From contig OY829539.1 in NCBI GenBank assembly GCA_963691705.1, forward strand, positions 53,914,327-53,978,326: a DNA stretch of 64,000 bases. The letters run 5' to 3'. This document shows positions 10,730 to 22,537 of this stretch, piece after piece. Origin of the DNA: Viola odorata (Eukaryota > Streptophyta > Magnoliopsida > Malpighiales > Violaceae). A program made the translations under genes and the position numbers. The notes beneath the pieces are model-generated. The model made no database searches. It had not been told where the DNA came from and was given only the letters and a program-made list of their open reading frames with translations. The number at the start of each line of letters is the position of its first letter. Positions within the stretch are counted from its first letter, which is position 1.

Positions 10730-12754
10730 TCAGGGAGGAGGGGGGTTGGCTGCGCCAGTGTTCGCTTCGAGGGCGAGAGCTTGAAGTTCCTTTAAGATCT
10801 GGCGATTGGTGTTCAGGAGGAGACGCAACAACCTGTTGGTGGTTTTGGCAGCCGGTACTTCTTCGGGGTCTCGAGGGTCGTCAGGTTGTTCCGGGGCAGC
10901 TGAAGTGTTTGTTTTGGCAGAAGGAGGTTCGGGAGCGTTAGATTTGTCTCGGGGTTTCGATAGATCCGGATACTCGAACTTGCCCTCAATCTTCCCTTTG
11001 TTATCTGCATGAAAGCTCAAAATACCATCAGTAACACAAAGGAACCCCATCGTGTCCAAGGTCTTGAGACCAAGGAGCTTCAAGGAATTCGGGTGCTGGT
11101 ACAAGTTCAGATCTTGGAGCTTCCACGAGTACAAGTGCGAGGCCAAGCTGGTGATGATAGATCCGAGGACAGGAGATCGACCCTAAGGGGCGTTCGTGAC
11201 GTTGTGGGCGGAGGTAGCGATCCAGTAGCCAAGGTTGACCCGCTTCTTGTGATACATGGCCCAAAGGAAGAATAGCTCGGATTGAGCAAGCTGGCCTGAG
11301 GTCCCGAATTTCCCTGCGAGGGCAAGGGACAGGAAGCGTTGCAGGATCCGGAGTGCGGGGTCTTGAATGCCATGGGCCTTGGTGTTGCGAGAGTCAAACT
11401 TGGCATTGGGGTTCCGTGTGAGCTCCCGAAGGGCCTTGTTGCTATTGAATTCAGCCGGGACAGTGGTCAAGGCATTCCGATACTCATCCCCCTGCACATC
11501 TTCAGGACGGACAAAGCCTAGGTAGACATTAAAATCATCGAGGGACATGGGATGCCATTTGCCAGCAAGCCTAAAGTTTATGCACCCTTTAGCAGAAAGA
11601 TCGGGACCTACCCCACCCTTGGGCTTGAACAGGTCAGCTTTATACCAAAAACTAGCAAAGAACTCGAGGCTGAGTTCCAAATAGGTAGGCTGATCTATGA
11701 AAAATAAGCTCCCCCAACCTATCCCCCTAACCAATTCCCGGATTCGAGACCCAACACCCAGTTTATCATAAAGATCCATGTCTAACCTAGCACACGGGGC
11801 TATCCCTTTGTTGTTCAGCAGATTGACTTTATCTATTGATGGTTTATCATGAAAGATAAATAACTCGTTAAAAGTGTCGATGTCAGTTGTTACCAGGTAA
11901 CTGGGTCGGGGTCCCGAAGCAGGCGATGGGGTCTCGAAAGCATCGTCCTCCTCAGTTCGCTGGGCCTTGCTGGGGGTCTCTTCGGCTGGTTCCTTTCCCT
12001 TGGGCGTGGTCGGGAGCTTTCTTTTCTTGTGGGCTGGGGTCTTAGAGGCCGGGGCCTTGGGAGCACTCTTCGCCGCTCTGGCCGGCGTTTTAGAGGCGGA
12101 CTTGGCCTTGGCTTTACCCTTGGTCTTCTGCGGGCTGGGTGGCTTGGGTGGGTCAATCTCTCCCACTTCTTCGTTGATGGCTTCTGCTTCCTTACCCGCT
12201 TGTACCTGCTCGGGACCTTGAGCGTTATGCTCGGGGTCTTGAGCGTCTTGCGCAACAGGCTCATCCCTCTGCTCCTCCTCTCCTTCTTCTTCTCCTCCTT
12301 CGGCTGCCCGTTGCTCATCGGAATCCCAGGGGAACTATTCCTCATTCTCGTTCTCGACCATCCGAGCCTCGCGGAGGCTGGAGCTGGTCTCTGCGTCTTC
12401 CTCCACCTCGGTATCCGAGGGGATATCATAGCCGATAGGCTTCACGTCGAGGGGGACGGAGTTCACCGGACTGCCAGGAGGGGTCTGCGTCGCCGTTGGC
12501 TTTTTCTTCTTGCTGCCGGCGGTCGTGGTTGGAGGGACGCGGTTCACTTTACCAGATCTGGTCATTTTGGGAAGGGAGGTGGTGAAGATGATCTCGTCTA
12601 GGTCGATGGTGGCCTCTGATAAGGTGGACCCGAGAGGATCAGTGGTGGTAGGTGACTGGTCGGCGTGGGTGTTCTTCGGCTGAGAGTTTGTGGAGTGAGG
12701 GTTAGATGAGTGAGAGGTGGTGGGTTTGTTTAGGTTTAGGTTTGTACGTGTCAT
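10730..12754 (-). pseudogene. Element B ORF3, downstream extra ORF (env position), broken
   Basis: One frame of about 675 codons starts at 12754 (MTRTNLNLNKP, also found in A at 58486) and ends at 10730. Two nonsense codons interrupt it: TAG at 12335-12337 and TAG at 11183-11185. The N-terminal third is low-complexity, rich in Pro, Lys, Ser and acidic residues, with probable nuclear-localisation-like KKKK and KRK clusters. The central part (about 11900-11200: LDMDLYDKLGVGSRIREL, FYLELSLEFFASFWYK-like block, LDDFNVYLGF, ELFFLWAMYHKKRVNLGYWI) resembles the 'putative plant transposon protein' domain found in this position in Athila relatives. I see no signal peptide and no convincing transmembrane segment, so position alone does not make it an envelope protein. 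Function is unknown. Confidence 0.8.
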
Positions 12755-12798
12755 GAGGAGGAAGAGAGGTTTTGAATTAATTTGTGTGAAAAGAAAAG

Positions 12799-15471
12799 TG
12801 TCGCACCCCTTTTTTAGAATTTATCCTAATGCGACGCGGGTTTGGGACTAGATGTGAGATGAATTTGGACCCATCTCACTGAGAGTAATGAAGTCGCCAC
12901 CCTAATTGTTTTTAGGTTTAGGGAACCTAAAGTCTGGGAACATGGCAGAAAACAAAATAAAAAGCTAAGGCGAAAAAGGGTCTGAACCCGAGAACATGGG
13001 TTCGGGGTCGTATTATGGACTCGGGAAGGTGTTAGGCACCCGAGTCACATCCTAAAAAGGTTACCGGAGAAAAGAGGTGTTTTAATCATGCTTGAAGAAT
13101 AAAAAGTCCTATTTTAGTGATCATGCCCAATGGATTAAATTAAATTTTAAATAGTCATGCGTACAAAAAAGCGTGAAATAAATAAAAGGGAAGAAACGTT
13201 TACTTGAGAAGGGTATGGACGGTTTTACCCTTTTGGATTAAGAGTATGAGGCGTACTTGTAAAAGGGCATCGATTGATTTGCCCTACAAAATCGAGATTA
13301 TTAGTTAGGAAAATGATAATCGAAATAGATAAATATTTAATGACGTATTGCGAGTGGAATAATTAATTTCAGCGAATAAATGCGAGTGGAATAATTATCT
13401 AAGCATACAAAAGTAATTAATTAAAAGGTACGAGCATACGAATAATCGGAATCAAAATTATCGCAAGCAAGCGAAGTAATAATCTTTGACGATTAAACGT
13501 AAGCAGAATAATTAGACATGCAAAAGCATACGAAAATAAATAAACATGCGAACATACGAAAATAATAATTAAGCATGCAAGCATACGAAAATAAATAAAT
13601 AGTACAAATGCGGAAAATAAATAAACAGTACGAGTACGAAAATAAATAAATAGTACATGAGCATGCGGAAATTAAATAAACAGTACAAAGCATACAAACG
13701 CGTTACGAAAATAAATGAGATGGGCCGAAATAAATTGGACTAGGGCCTAGAAATTGAGCCCACTAGCAGGGCCCAAGGCAACAGGCCAGTCCAGCAAATG
13801 GGCCGGCCTTCCCTCCAGCTGGGCCTGGTGTGGCGCAGCGTTTTTCCTTCTTCTCCGTGTGGGCTGTCCAGCAGCCCACTCTCCTTTCTTGTTTGGGCTT
13901 GCGTCAAGGACGCAGCCCATCTCTGTCCTCCCTCTTGGGCAGAGGCAATTGGCCCATTCTTTCCTTTCTTTTCCTTTTTTCTCTTTTCTCTGTTTTACTT
14001 TTCTTTCCTTCCTTTTCTTTCTTTCCCTTTTTCTCTGCTCTTGGCCGACCCTCTCCTCCCTTTTCTCTGATTTATTTTCTTTTCCTTTGGTTTGGGCTAG
14101 ACCGCAATTGGGTGGATTTTGATTAGGGCTGGGCGGTTGGTATATGGCAGTGGCGCGGCGAGATGCTGGGTGATGAGGCTGGCGATTGAGCAGCGGCGGT
14201 GTGGCGGCTTGGTGGTGATGGGACGATTTGAGCAGCGGCGGTGTGGCGTTGATTGCGGCGGTGGCGCAGCCGATTGAGCAGCGGCGGTTGTGCGCGATGC
14301 GCGAGGCTGGGATTGGGCCGATTGCGGCCGATTGCGGCCGATTGCAGCGGCTTGTGGCTTCGGTTTGGCGTGGCAGATTGGGTTTGATTGAGTGTGCCGC
14401 CGGGTGGATTGGGTTGATCGCGCGTCTGTGGTTGTTGTGGGTGTTTGATTGGGCGATTTGTGTCGGGTGGATTGGGTTGTTTGGTTGGGCGTTGATTGCT
14501 GCGGTTTGGCGTGGCAGTGGCTTCGGTTTGGCGTGGCGGTGCTGCTGCTAATTGGTATTGGTCAATTTGGGGAGGATAGAATTTTAATTGAATTGGATAT
14601 TTTGATTTTAATTTGGCAATGTGATTAATGCTTGCGTGAGTGAATTGGTGCCTCCCTCTTCCCCTTTTTCATGTAGGAGGTTGGTATTTATAGGAAGTTT
14701 GAGTCGGTTGAGGGAGAGGATGACGTTGGCGTTGATGGCGTCAGAAACGATTGACGAGGCGAGGGCGAGCAGTGGCGTGGCTCGAGGAAGAATGTGAGGC
14801 TCGAGGAAGAGAAGATGTAGCTGAAAATTGAGGTTGAATTGGTTCTTTGCGCAGGAGCAGGAAGAGAGGGATGATGACTTGTTAATTACCTCCACTTGAT
14901 GACTTGTTAATTACCTCCACTTGTTTGACTTTCAAAGTCAACTAGATCAATGGTAGAGTAATCTTGTTTGATTTATTATTTAATTATTCAGTTTAAACGG
15001 GCGGTACTAGCAATTTCGCCTGAAAATGGATAAAAACTCGAACCGAAAATGTTAAAACCTATAATAAAATAAACTAAGATAAATAACATATAGTAAGTGA
15101 TGAAAACTTCACTATATTGCTCGATAAGAATATTCGCTTGCAAGTAATAAAAATTCGAGCGTAACAAAATGCTAAAATAAAAATCGAACGAAACGCAAAG
15201 AGATAGCGCGAGATAGAAAAACAATAAAAAATAAGTAGCTAATGAGCGAAATTGTTCGACCCTTGGTTTCGAGAATTTGACTCGGGAATCGATACGGGTT
15301 CGAACGAAAAAAGTGATAAAAATGCGAAAAAAGTATGGAATAAAATTTAAATGACATTAAGCGTAAAAATAAACCTCAGATTGACGTAAATAAATGGAAG
15401 TACGATTTTAGGAAATTAATGATAAAAATGCGAAAAATGAAAAATTTAAAATCCAAAATCGGGTAGCAACA
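12799..15471 (-). repeat. Element D 3' LTR (complete, 2673 bp)
   Basis: Starts TGTCGCACCCC and ends GGGTAGCAACA on the + strand. Inside are an AT-rich part with repeated AAATAAATAAACAGTACGA motifs (13490-13700), a pyrimidine-rich stretch (13950-14090), a GC-rich stretch of GCAGCGGCGGTGTGGCG-like repeats (14150-14550), and an AT-rich tail. Open frames in the GC-rich part are not conserved between the two LTRs and are not called. Confidence 0.95.
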
Positions 15472-15486
15472 GTTGCCCCCTCTTTA
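15472..15486 (-). promoter_or_regulatory. Polypurine tract of element D
   Basis: On the - strand TAAAGAGGGGGCAAC lies directly before the LTR start TGTTGCTACCC. This is the expected plus-strand primer site and sets D's orientation. Confidence 0.9.
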
Positions 15487-15594
15487 CTGTCTTATCAAAA
15501 ATCCGATGTAATCAAGATTTTTGATGAGCAGTAAAGATGGTTGCTACCGAACCAGCAATGGTTTGAAAATGTGAAATGTAAATGCAAATGACTT

Positions 15595-15995
15595 GAGAAG
15601 TAGAAGCAGAAGTGTAAATGACTTGTCCCTGATACTGGGATGAAAATGCAAATTGCAGAACCATAAATGACCACTTCCCTGATAATGGAGTAAAAAGTAA
15701 ATGACAGAAACGTAAATGATGACTTCCCTGATAATGGGGTAAAAAGTAAATTGCAGAAATGTAAATGATGACTTCCCTGATATTGGGGTAAAAAGTAAAT
15801 TTCAGAAAAGTAAATGCTGATTTCCCTGATAGTGGAGTAAAAAGTAAATTGCAAAAATGTAAATGACGACTTCCCTGATAGTGGGGTAAAAGGCAAATTG
15901 CAGAAATGTAAATGATGACTTCCCTGATAGTGGGGTAAAATGTAAATTTCAGAAAGGTAAATGATGCGTCCCTGATATTGGGATGAAAGTAAATT
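15595..15995. repeat. 49-bp tandem array in D
   Basis: Seven to eight copies of a 49-bp unit with GACTTCCCTGATA and GGGGTAAAAAGTAAATT, starting at about 15721, 15770, 15819, 15868 and 15917 with exact 49-bp spacing. It is homologous to the four-copy array at 2816-3010. Confidence 0.93.
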
Positions 15996-16029
15996 GCAGA
16001 ACCGTAAACGGTAAAAAGTAAACTGCAGA

Positions 16030-16345
16030 GTCCAGGTAGGGCGAGGGTAGTACTCGCAGTCCGTACCTTGGTGCAGAAAAGTAAATGAGGCAGGGCGAGG
16101 GTAGTACTCGCAGTCCATACCTTGGTGCGGAAAAGTAAATGAGGCAGGGCGAGGGTAGTACTCGCAGTCCATACCTTCGTGCAGAAAAGTAAATGAGGTA
16201 GGGCGAGGGTAGTACTCGCAGTCCATACCTTCGTGCAGAAAAGTAAATGAGGCAGGGCGAGGGTAGTACTCGCAGTCCGTACCTTGGTGCAGAAAAGTAA
16301 ATGAGGCAGGGCGAGGGTAGTACTCGCAGTCTGTACCTTTGCTTT
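16030..16345. repeat. 54-bp tandem array in D, 6 copies
   Basis: GGCGAGGGTAGTACTCGCAG recurs at 16040, 16094, 16148, 16202, 16256 and 16310, exactly 54 bp apart. Because 54 is a multiple of three, one long frame stays open through it on the - strand. Confidence 0.95.
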
Positions 16346-16439
16346 GATGTTGGTTGATTGATACGTACCTTTGCTTTGATGTTGGGGAAATGTTGATCTT
16401 CTTGGATATCTTGAAGAAGGATGTCTCTGATAGTGAGGA

Positions 16440-17270
16440 GGATCTGGATGTGGACGACCACGCCGTCACACAACACGACTGGATGTGAGTGACCACGTCA
16501 CTGCACAACACGACTGGATGTGGACGACCACGTCGTCGCACAACACGACTGGATGTCAGTGACCACGTCACTGCACAACATGACACAACTGGATGTGGAC
16601 GACCGCGTTGTCGCACAACTAGACTAGATGTAAGTGACCACGTCACTACACAACATGACACAACTGGATGTGGATGACCACGTCGTCTCACAACACGACT
16701 GAGAGTGGGTGACTACGTCACCACGTGACACGATTAGATGTGGACGACCACGTCGTCTCACAACACGACTGAGAGTGGGTGACTACGTCATCACGTGACA
16801 CGATTGGATGTGGACGACCACGTCGTCGCACAACACGACTAGATGTAAGTGACCACGTCACTACACAACATGACTGGCTGTGGACGACCACGTCGTCTCA
16901 CAACACGACTGAGAGTGGGTGACTACGTCACCACGTGACACGATTGGATGTGGACGACCACGTCGTCGCACAACACGACTAGATGTAAGTGACCACGTCA
17001 CTACACAACATGACTGGCTGTGGACGACCACGTCGTCTCACAACACGACTGAGAGTGGGTGACTACGTCACCACGTGACACGATTGGATGTGGACGACCA
17101 CGTCGTCGCACAACACGACTAGATGTAAGTGACCACGTCACTACACAACATGACTGGCTGTGGACGACCAAGTCGTCTCACAACACGACTGAGAATGGGT
17201 GACTACGTCACCACGTGACACGATTGGATGTGGACGACCACGTCGTCTCGCAACACGACTGGAAGTAGGT
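16440..17270. repeat. ACGTGGTC minisatellite with 140-bp higher-order unit
   Basis: The ~35-bp monomer of the array at 1020-1910 appears here inverted. From about 16731 the monomers group into a 140-bp higher-order unit of four variants. TGACTGGCTG marks it at 16871, 17011 and 17151, exactly 140 bp apart, and the copies are nearly identical. This implies recent amplification of whole four-monomer blocks. Confidence 0.93.
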
Positions 17271-17279
17271 TTTGAACCG

Positions 17280-17710
17280 TCATACAAAACTTGGAAGGTG
17301 AGGTTTTGGAATTTTAAAAGGTGGGGTCTTGAACTGCCACACGAAAGTTTGAAAGGTGGGGTTTTGAACCGCCACGCAAAGTTTTGAAAGGTGGGGTTTT
17401 GAACCGCCACGCAAAGTTTTGGCATGTGGGGTTTTGAACTGCCACACAAATTTTGAAAGGTTTTTGAAAGGTGGGGAAGCGTGATTCGCCACACCAAGTT
17501 GATTAAGGAGTGGTAACGTACTCCATTTGGATGTTTGGTTGGGTGATGGGGAAGCGTGATCCGCCGTACGAAGTTGAGTAGGGAGTGGTAATGTGCTCCG
17601 TTCGGGTTTCCATTGGACGGTGGGGAAGATGGGCCGCCACACGAAGTTGACTAAGGAGTGGTAACGTACTCCATTCGAATGTCGATAGGAAGGTGGGGAA
17701 GATGGATCAC
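17280..17710. repeat. ~35-bp and ~70-bp tandem repeats in D
   Basis: 17290-17480 holds about five copies of a 35-36-bp unit with GGTGGGGTTTTGAACCGCCAC. 17500-17710 holds three copies of a longer unit with GGAGTGGTAACGTACTCC, which contains a GGAGT...ACTCC inverted repeat. Element E has only one or two copies of the second unit (about 914-1000). Confidence 0.85.
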
Positions 17711-20240
17711 AATGTGAGATTCCACTAACACGTATCTGTATCCTGCAAATAGGGAGAAAACAAACACGAAGCAGCAACGGGTGGAAAAAAGAGAGAAAGC
17801 AATTGAACAATGAAATCAAATCATATATGATGTATATGAAGGTATTCCCACACTACCCTAAGGTTTGCCCCCAGTATTTGATAAAAACAACTTCCCTATC
17901 AGGAGAAGGTTCAACAAGTTCATGCATTTCTGGAGAACATGTCATCCGATTTTCATCGTAAAAGCATGCTTGATACAAGCCTAGAAAAGTATCTGCATCT
18001 TGCCCAGGAGATAACGACCTCAAGGACAAGAATTTCCCACATCATGTAAATGTAAGCAATCCTCACCGGATACTGGTGTTTGCGCTCATACTCAGAAATA
18101 GGGCTACGTGTTTACACTCATAAAAATGCAACAACCATAGCACAAAGTCAGATTTGCAATGTCAATCAGAGTGAATAAACTTCAAATGAAGATGCACATG
18201 CATGGGCCTTCAAATAATCGAGAGGACTTTGTGTAGATAGAAAGAAAAAGAAAGAAAGGATCTGTTTAAAAGGAACGTGCCTTTTGGCAGAAGAAAAAGT
18301 TTTTAATGAGCGATGCTCAACTGAGGTTGCTGGCCGGAGGTAAGGTGCACGAATTCTTTAGTCTTTGTTGGGGATGCTCCTTCTTGGAGATTACCATTTA
18401 TTGTTGACGAGGTGTACCAGTTTCTGAATCTTTGCAGGGAATGATCTCTTTTACTTTTGAGATCGTTTGTCGTTGACGAAGTGTCAGTTTTTTTTGAGTT
18501 TTCATTGGAATGATCTCTTCTTGGTTTTGAGACCATTTTGTTGACTTTCGACCATTTTTGTACTTGCTTCTGCTTTTCGCTGATTGTATTCTTTGAACAC
18601 TTTTTTTCTTGAGTGTTTTTTTTCTTCTCTTTTTTCTTTTTTTGTTTGTTTTTTTCTTTTTTTCTTTTTTTCTTTTTGATTTTTTTCTTTGCTCTTTTTT
18701 TTTCTTTTTTCTTTTTTTTGCAAGAAAAAGCAAGTACAAGTTTCGTCGTCTTTGGTGGGGGGGTCTTCAAGTCTTTATCTATTCGGTCCTTCTTTTGGCG
18801 TTGACCATTAGCAATCTCCGGGGGTTTCTCTTTCCCTTTTGTGCAAACCAAGTTCGACGTACACGTTGCCTTCAGTTATCAACCTCAGTTGGGTACTGCT
18901 TATTATTTAGGGAATTTAAGTGGAAGTGAGATTTTTCGAGCGGCTTAGAAAAGAAATGAATTGAATAGAGAGAAAACGCAAGTGTTTGAAGATAAAAGAA
19001 TGAGAAGACCACAGAAAGGTGGAAGCAAAGAGCAAAGTCCCATGTCATCTTACAGCTATCCCATGTCTAAATGTGCATGTACCCTTGATATTATGCAAAT
19101 CCAACTAGCACCCAGTTTGGCATTTGCACACATGAAAGAAATAAGGCGTAGAGGCCCAAAATGCTCACAGGGATGTACGTATGATTGCTTACGTCTAGGC
19201 ATGTTGCAGATATAAGAGCTAGCAGGCGAGATCATGCATGTCATATAATTTCAAGTGGATGTACAAGTTATCCATGATGCAGTAACATGTTGAACATGCT
19301 CAATCTGTGAAAGGTTTGAAAAATTTAATGGTAGTGTGGATTTTATTCAAAGAATTTTGTTTATATATATAAAAAAAAATCTTAACAATTTTCACTAACA
19401 AAACATGAGGGTGTGACCACTCACGAAAATTTATGAATAATTCAAAAGAATTGCCCCCCAATGCGGGAATGAATGATTGTACAAAAATTAAAGAGGTAGA
19501 GAGATGAATGGACTTCTCTGGATGTGTGCGGTAGGGCCGCGAGGTCGGAGCAAGGATGTTGCCGCAGAAATATGAATGTAAACATCATTTTGACGTTGAT
19601 GCCCACTGCAATGTTCATGTAGATTGAGACCAGGGCAGGCGCCGCAATGGATGAAAATAAGGGGAACTGAACCGCCGCAATGGATGAAAGTGAGACGCTT
19701 CCAAAAGGTTGCCCCCGGTGTAGAATGCATGATGGTTTTCCCTGATACGTGCGGCAGGGCACTAAAGGCACACCGAATGGTTATTCAAGAGTCAATAAGA
19801 GGAGAATTCTTTTATCTAGCTGATCATTATGCAAGTAACCATGGTATGATTCGAGTTCCTGCAAAAATAAAGGGAAACAATGGGTAGGACTGAAGGGTGA
19901 TTCAGGAAAAGGAGCAATGCAATCAATAGGTTTTAGACTCTCCCTTTTCTAGTGAGGCTTTATGCAGGTACTCCTAGTATGATTCAGATTCTACCGTGCT
20001 CTGTCATCTTTCGTGTTTGCTGTCTAGTCGCGTGGATCTTGCGAGGAATAGTTTACTTTTTGGAAGCAATGTTTTCCTTGAAAAATAAACAGGTGAAATA
20101 GTTATAAGTTTAAGCAGTGATTTAATTATGTATGCCAAATGTCATCCCGAGGTCTCCACGCTGCGAGTGAAAGAGAGGGGTAAGTACGATAATAGCAATA
20201 ATGCAAGCATCATAAAAAATCACAAACAAGGAGAATTACG
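17711..20240 (-). other. Element D internal region without genes
   Basis: No coding region is supported. 17840-18060 matches E at 540-760. A pyrimidine-rich stretch at 18600-18720 gives artificial Lys-rich and Phe-rich frames. Blocks at 18050-18190 and 19050-19170 resemble B's 3' non-coding region at 9240-9400 and 10200-10340. CCCACACTA at 17855 and its complement-like block near 19330 echo B's AGTGTGGGG motif. I see nothing specific from 19270 to 20240. Confidence 0.7.
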
Positions 20241-20990
20241 AAAATAAGTGAGACAAAATCATAACCATGGAAAAATCGTGAAAGAATTTGCATGTGAAAA
20301 ATTGCGGAATTTTTGCATACATAGAAAAAATTATGGAATTTTTTTTTTTTTTGGAAAGGTTTTTCAATGTGAAAAATTGCGGGAAAGGTTGTACCCGCGA
20401 AGCAATTTACGAAAAAATTGCACACATGGGCAATCATTGCACAAGTGGAAAAAATTGTGGAAAATTTAACACACGTGGAAGAATTGTGAAAAAAGATTGG
20501 AAGTGTGAAAGTTGCGGAAAAAGTTGAACGCATGAAAGAATTGTGGAAAAATTTGTAGATATTGAGAAATTGTGGAAAAATTTTGCGAACTTGGAGACAT
20601 TAAAAAAACATGCAAATATGGAGAGATTGTGAAAAATTTGCAAATGTGACAAATTTACCAGTACGGAAATTTTGTGGAAAAAGTTCCCAACGTGGAAAGT
20701 TGGCGGAAAAAGATTTCCAATGTGGAAAGTTTGCGGAAAAAATTGTAAATCTGGAAGAATCATGGAAAAATTTATAAACAAGACAAATTTGTGGAAAATT
20801 TTGTAAATGTAGAAAATTTGGGGAAAAATTTGTAAATGTGGAAGAATGTACGAAAAATTTGTAAACATGGGAAAACAGTTGTAAATGTAGAAAAATTGCG
20901 AAATCAGTTGTAAGTGTGGAAAAAAAATTGGGAAATCTGTTGTGGAAAAAGCGAAACACAGTCACAACATACGATTTAAACATGATGCAT
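20240..20990. repeat. Degenerate GTGGAAAAA/TTGTAAATGTGG tandem repeats
   Basis: About twenty diverged units of roughly 35 bp with AAATTGTGGAAAAATTTG cores. Spacing and sequence are loose, so this looks older than the other arrays of D. Confidence 0.75.
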
Positions 20991-21422
20991 ATGCTGGGGT
21001 GACATCTACTACTTCTAACTGGCTTGAAGGCTCCCAGACGATACCATAAAAGTGGTCCGTCAGTAAATGGATATGTGATTGCTTACCGAAACATCAGAGA
21101 ATCGGGGCGCTCACCCATTTAGGGGTTCAAGTCTGAGTTTAGCGTTCGTGAAAGCTTACTGGGACAGTTTATTTGGAAATGCCCGGCGATAGGGATTATG
21201 CGTGGATATGCATATGCGATGACAGTTTATCAAAGCGAGTAACACATAGCAACAAATCATGTATAAACAATTTATCAAAGCGAATAAAAGCAATTAAAAG
21301 AAATCATGTGATAATTCATCATAGCAATTATGTATAAAAGAAATCACACGAGAAAAATAAAACAATTTATCGAAGCAAATAAAAAACAAACACCTCAAAA
21401 AAATTCCAGCTTCGACCCTATT

Positions 21423-21442
21423 GGTCCCCAGTGAAGTCGCCA
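21423..21442 (-). promoter_or_regulatory. Primer binding site of element D
   Basis: On the - strand TGGCGACTTCACTGGGGACC follows the 5' LTR end (GGGTGCGACA) after three bases. This TGGCGACT type differs from the TGGCGCCG type of A and B. From memory it resembles the PBS of Ogre-like Tat elements; the matching tRNA should be checked. Confidence 0.82.
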
Positions 21443-22537
21443 AACTGTCGCACCCCCTTTTTAGAATTTATCCTAATGCGACGCGGGTTTGGGACTAGAT
21501 GTGAGATGAATTTGGACCCATCTCACTGAGAGTAATGAAGTCGCCACCCTAATTGTTTCTAGGTTTAGGGAACCTAAAGTCTGGGAACATGGTAGAAAAC
21601 AAAATAAAAAGCTAAGGCGAAAAAGGGTCTGAACCCGAGAACATGGGTTCGGGGTCGTATTATGGACTCGGGAAGGTGTTAGGCACCCGAGTCACATCCT
21701 AAAAAGGTTACCGGAGAAAAGAGGTGTTTTAATCATGCTTGAAGAATAAAAAGTCCTATTTTAGTGATCATGCCCAATGGATTAAATTAAATTTTAAATA
21801 GTCATGCGTACGAAAAAGCGTGAAATAAATAAAAGGGAAGAAACGTTTACTTGAGAAGGGTATGGACGGTTTTACCCTTTTGGATTAAGAGTATGAGGCG
21901 TACTTGTAAAAGGGCATCGATTGATTTGCCCTACAAAATCGAGATTATTAGTTAGGAAAATAATAATCGAAATAGATAAATATTTAATGACGTATTGCGA
22001 GTGGAATAATTAATTTCAGCGAATAAATGCGAGTGGAATAATTATCTAAGCATACAAAAGTAATTAATTAAAAGGTACGAGCATACGAATAATCGGAATC
22101 AAAATTATCGCAAGCAAGCGAAGTAATAATCTTTGACGATTAAACGTAAGCAGAATAATTAGACATGCAAAAGCATACGAAAGTAAATAAACATGCGAAC
22201 ATACGAAAATAATAATTAAGCATGCAAGCATACGAAAATAAATAAATAGTACAAATGCGGAAAATAAATAAACAGTACGAGTGCGAAAATAAATAAATAG
22301 TACATGAGCATGCGGAAATTAAATAAACAGTACAAAGCATACAAACGCGTTACGAAAATAAATGCGATGGGCCGAAATAAATTGGACTAGGGCCTAGAAA
22401 TTGAGCCCACTAGCAGGGCCCAAGGCAACAGGCCAGTCCAGCAAATGGGCCGGCCTTCCCTCCAGCTGGGCCTGGTGTGGCGCAGCGTCTTTCCTTCTTC
22501 TCCGTGTGGGCTGTCCAGCAGCCCACTCTCCTTTCTT

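Noticed and set aside
11967..12601. Long + strand frames of 84 and 190 codons
   Set aside because: They are antisense to ORF3 of element B, which has better composition and a homologous start in A.
10730..12754. ORF3 of B as a true envelope gene
   Set aside because: It has the env position, but I see no signal peptide, transmembrane anchor or cleavage site; similarity is to plant transposon proteins of unknown role.
14228..14551. 107-codon GC-rich frame in D's 3' LTR
   Set aside because: The copy in the other LTR (about 25500-25816) is shorter and differs in frame; it reflects GCGGCGG-type repeats without stops.
15600..17270. Regularly spaced repeats resembling a CRISPR array
   Set aside because: Units are contiguous tandem repeats of 49, 54 and 35/140 bp without unique spacers, and the setting is a plant retrotransposon.
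18303..18929. Lys-rich - strand frame and Phe-rich + strand frame
   Set aside because: Both come from a pyrimidine-rich low-complexity stretch; no domain, and composition explains the openness.
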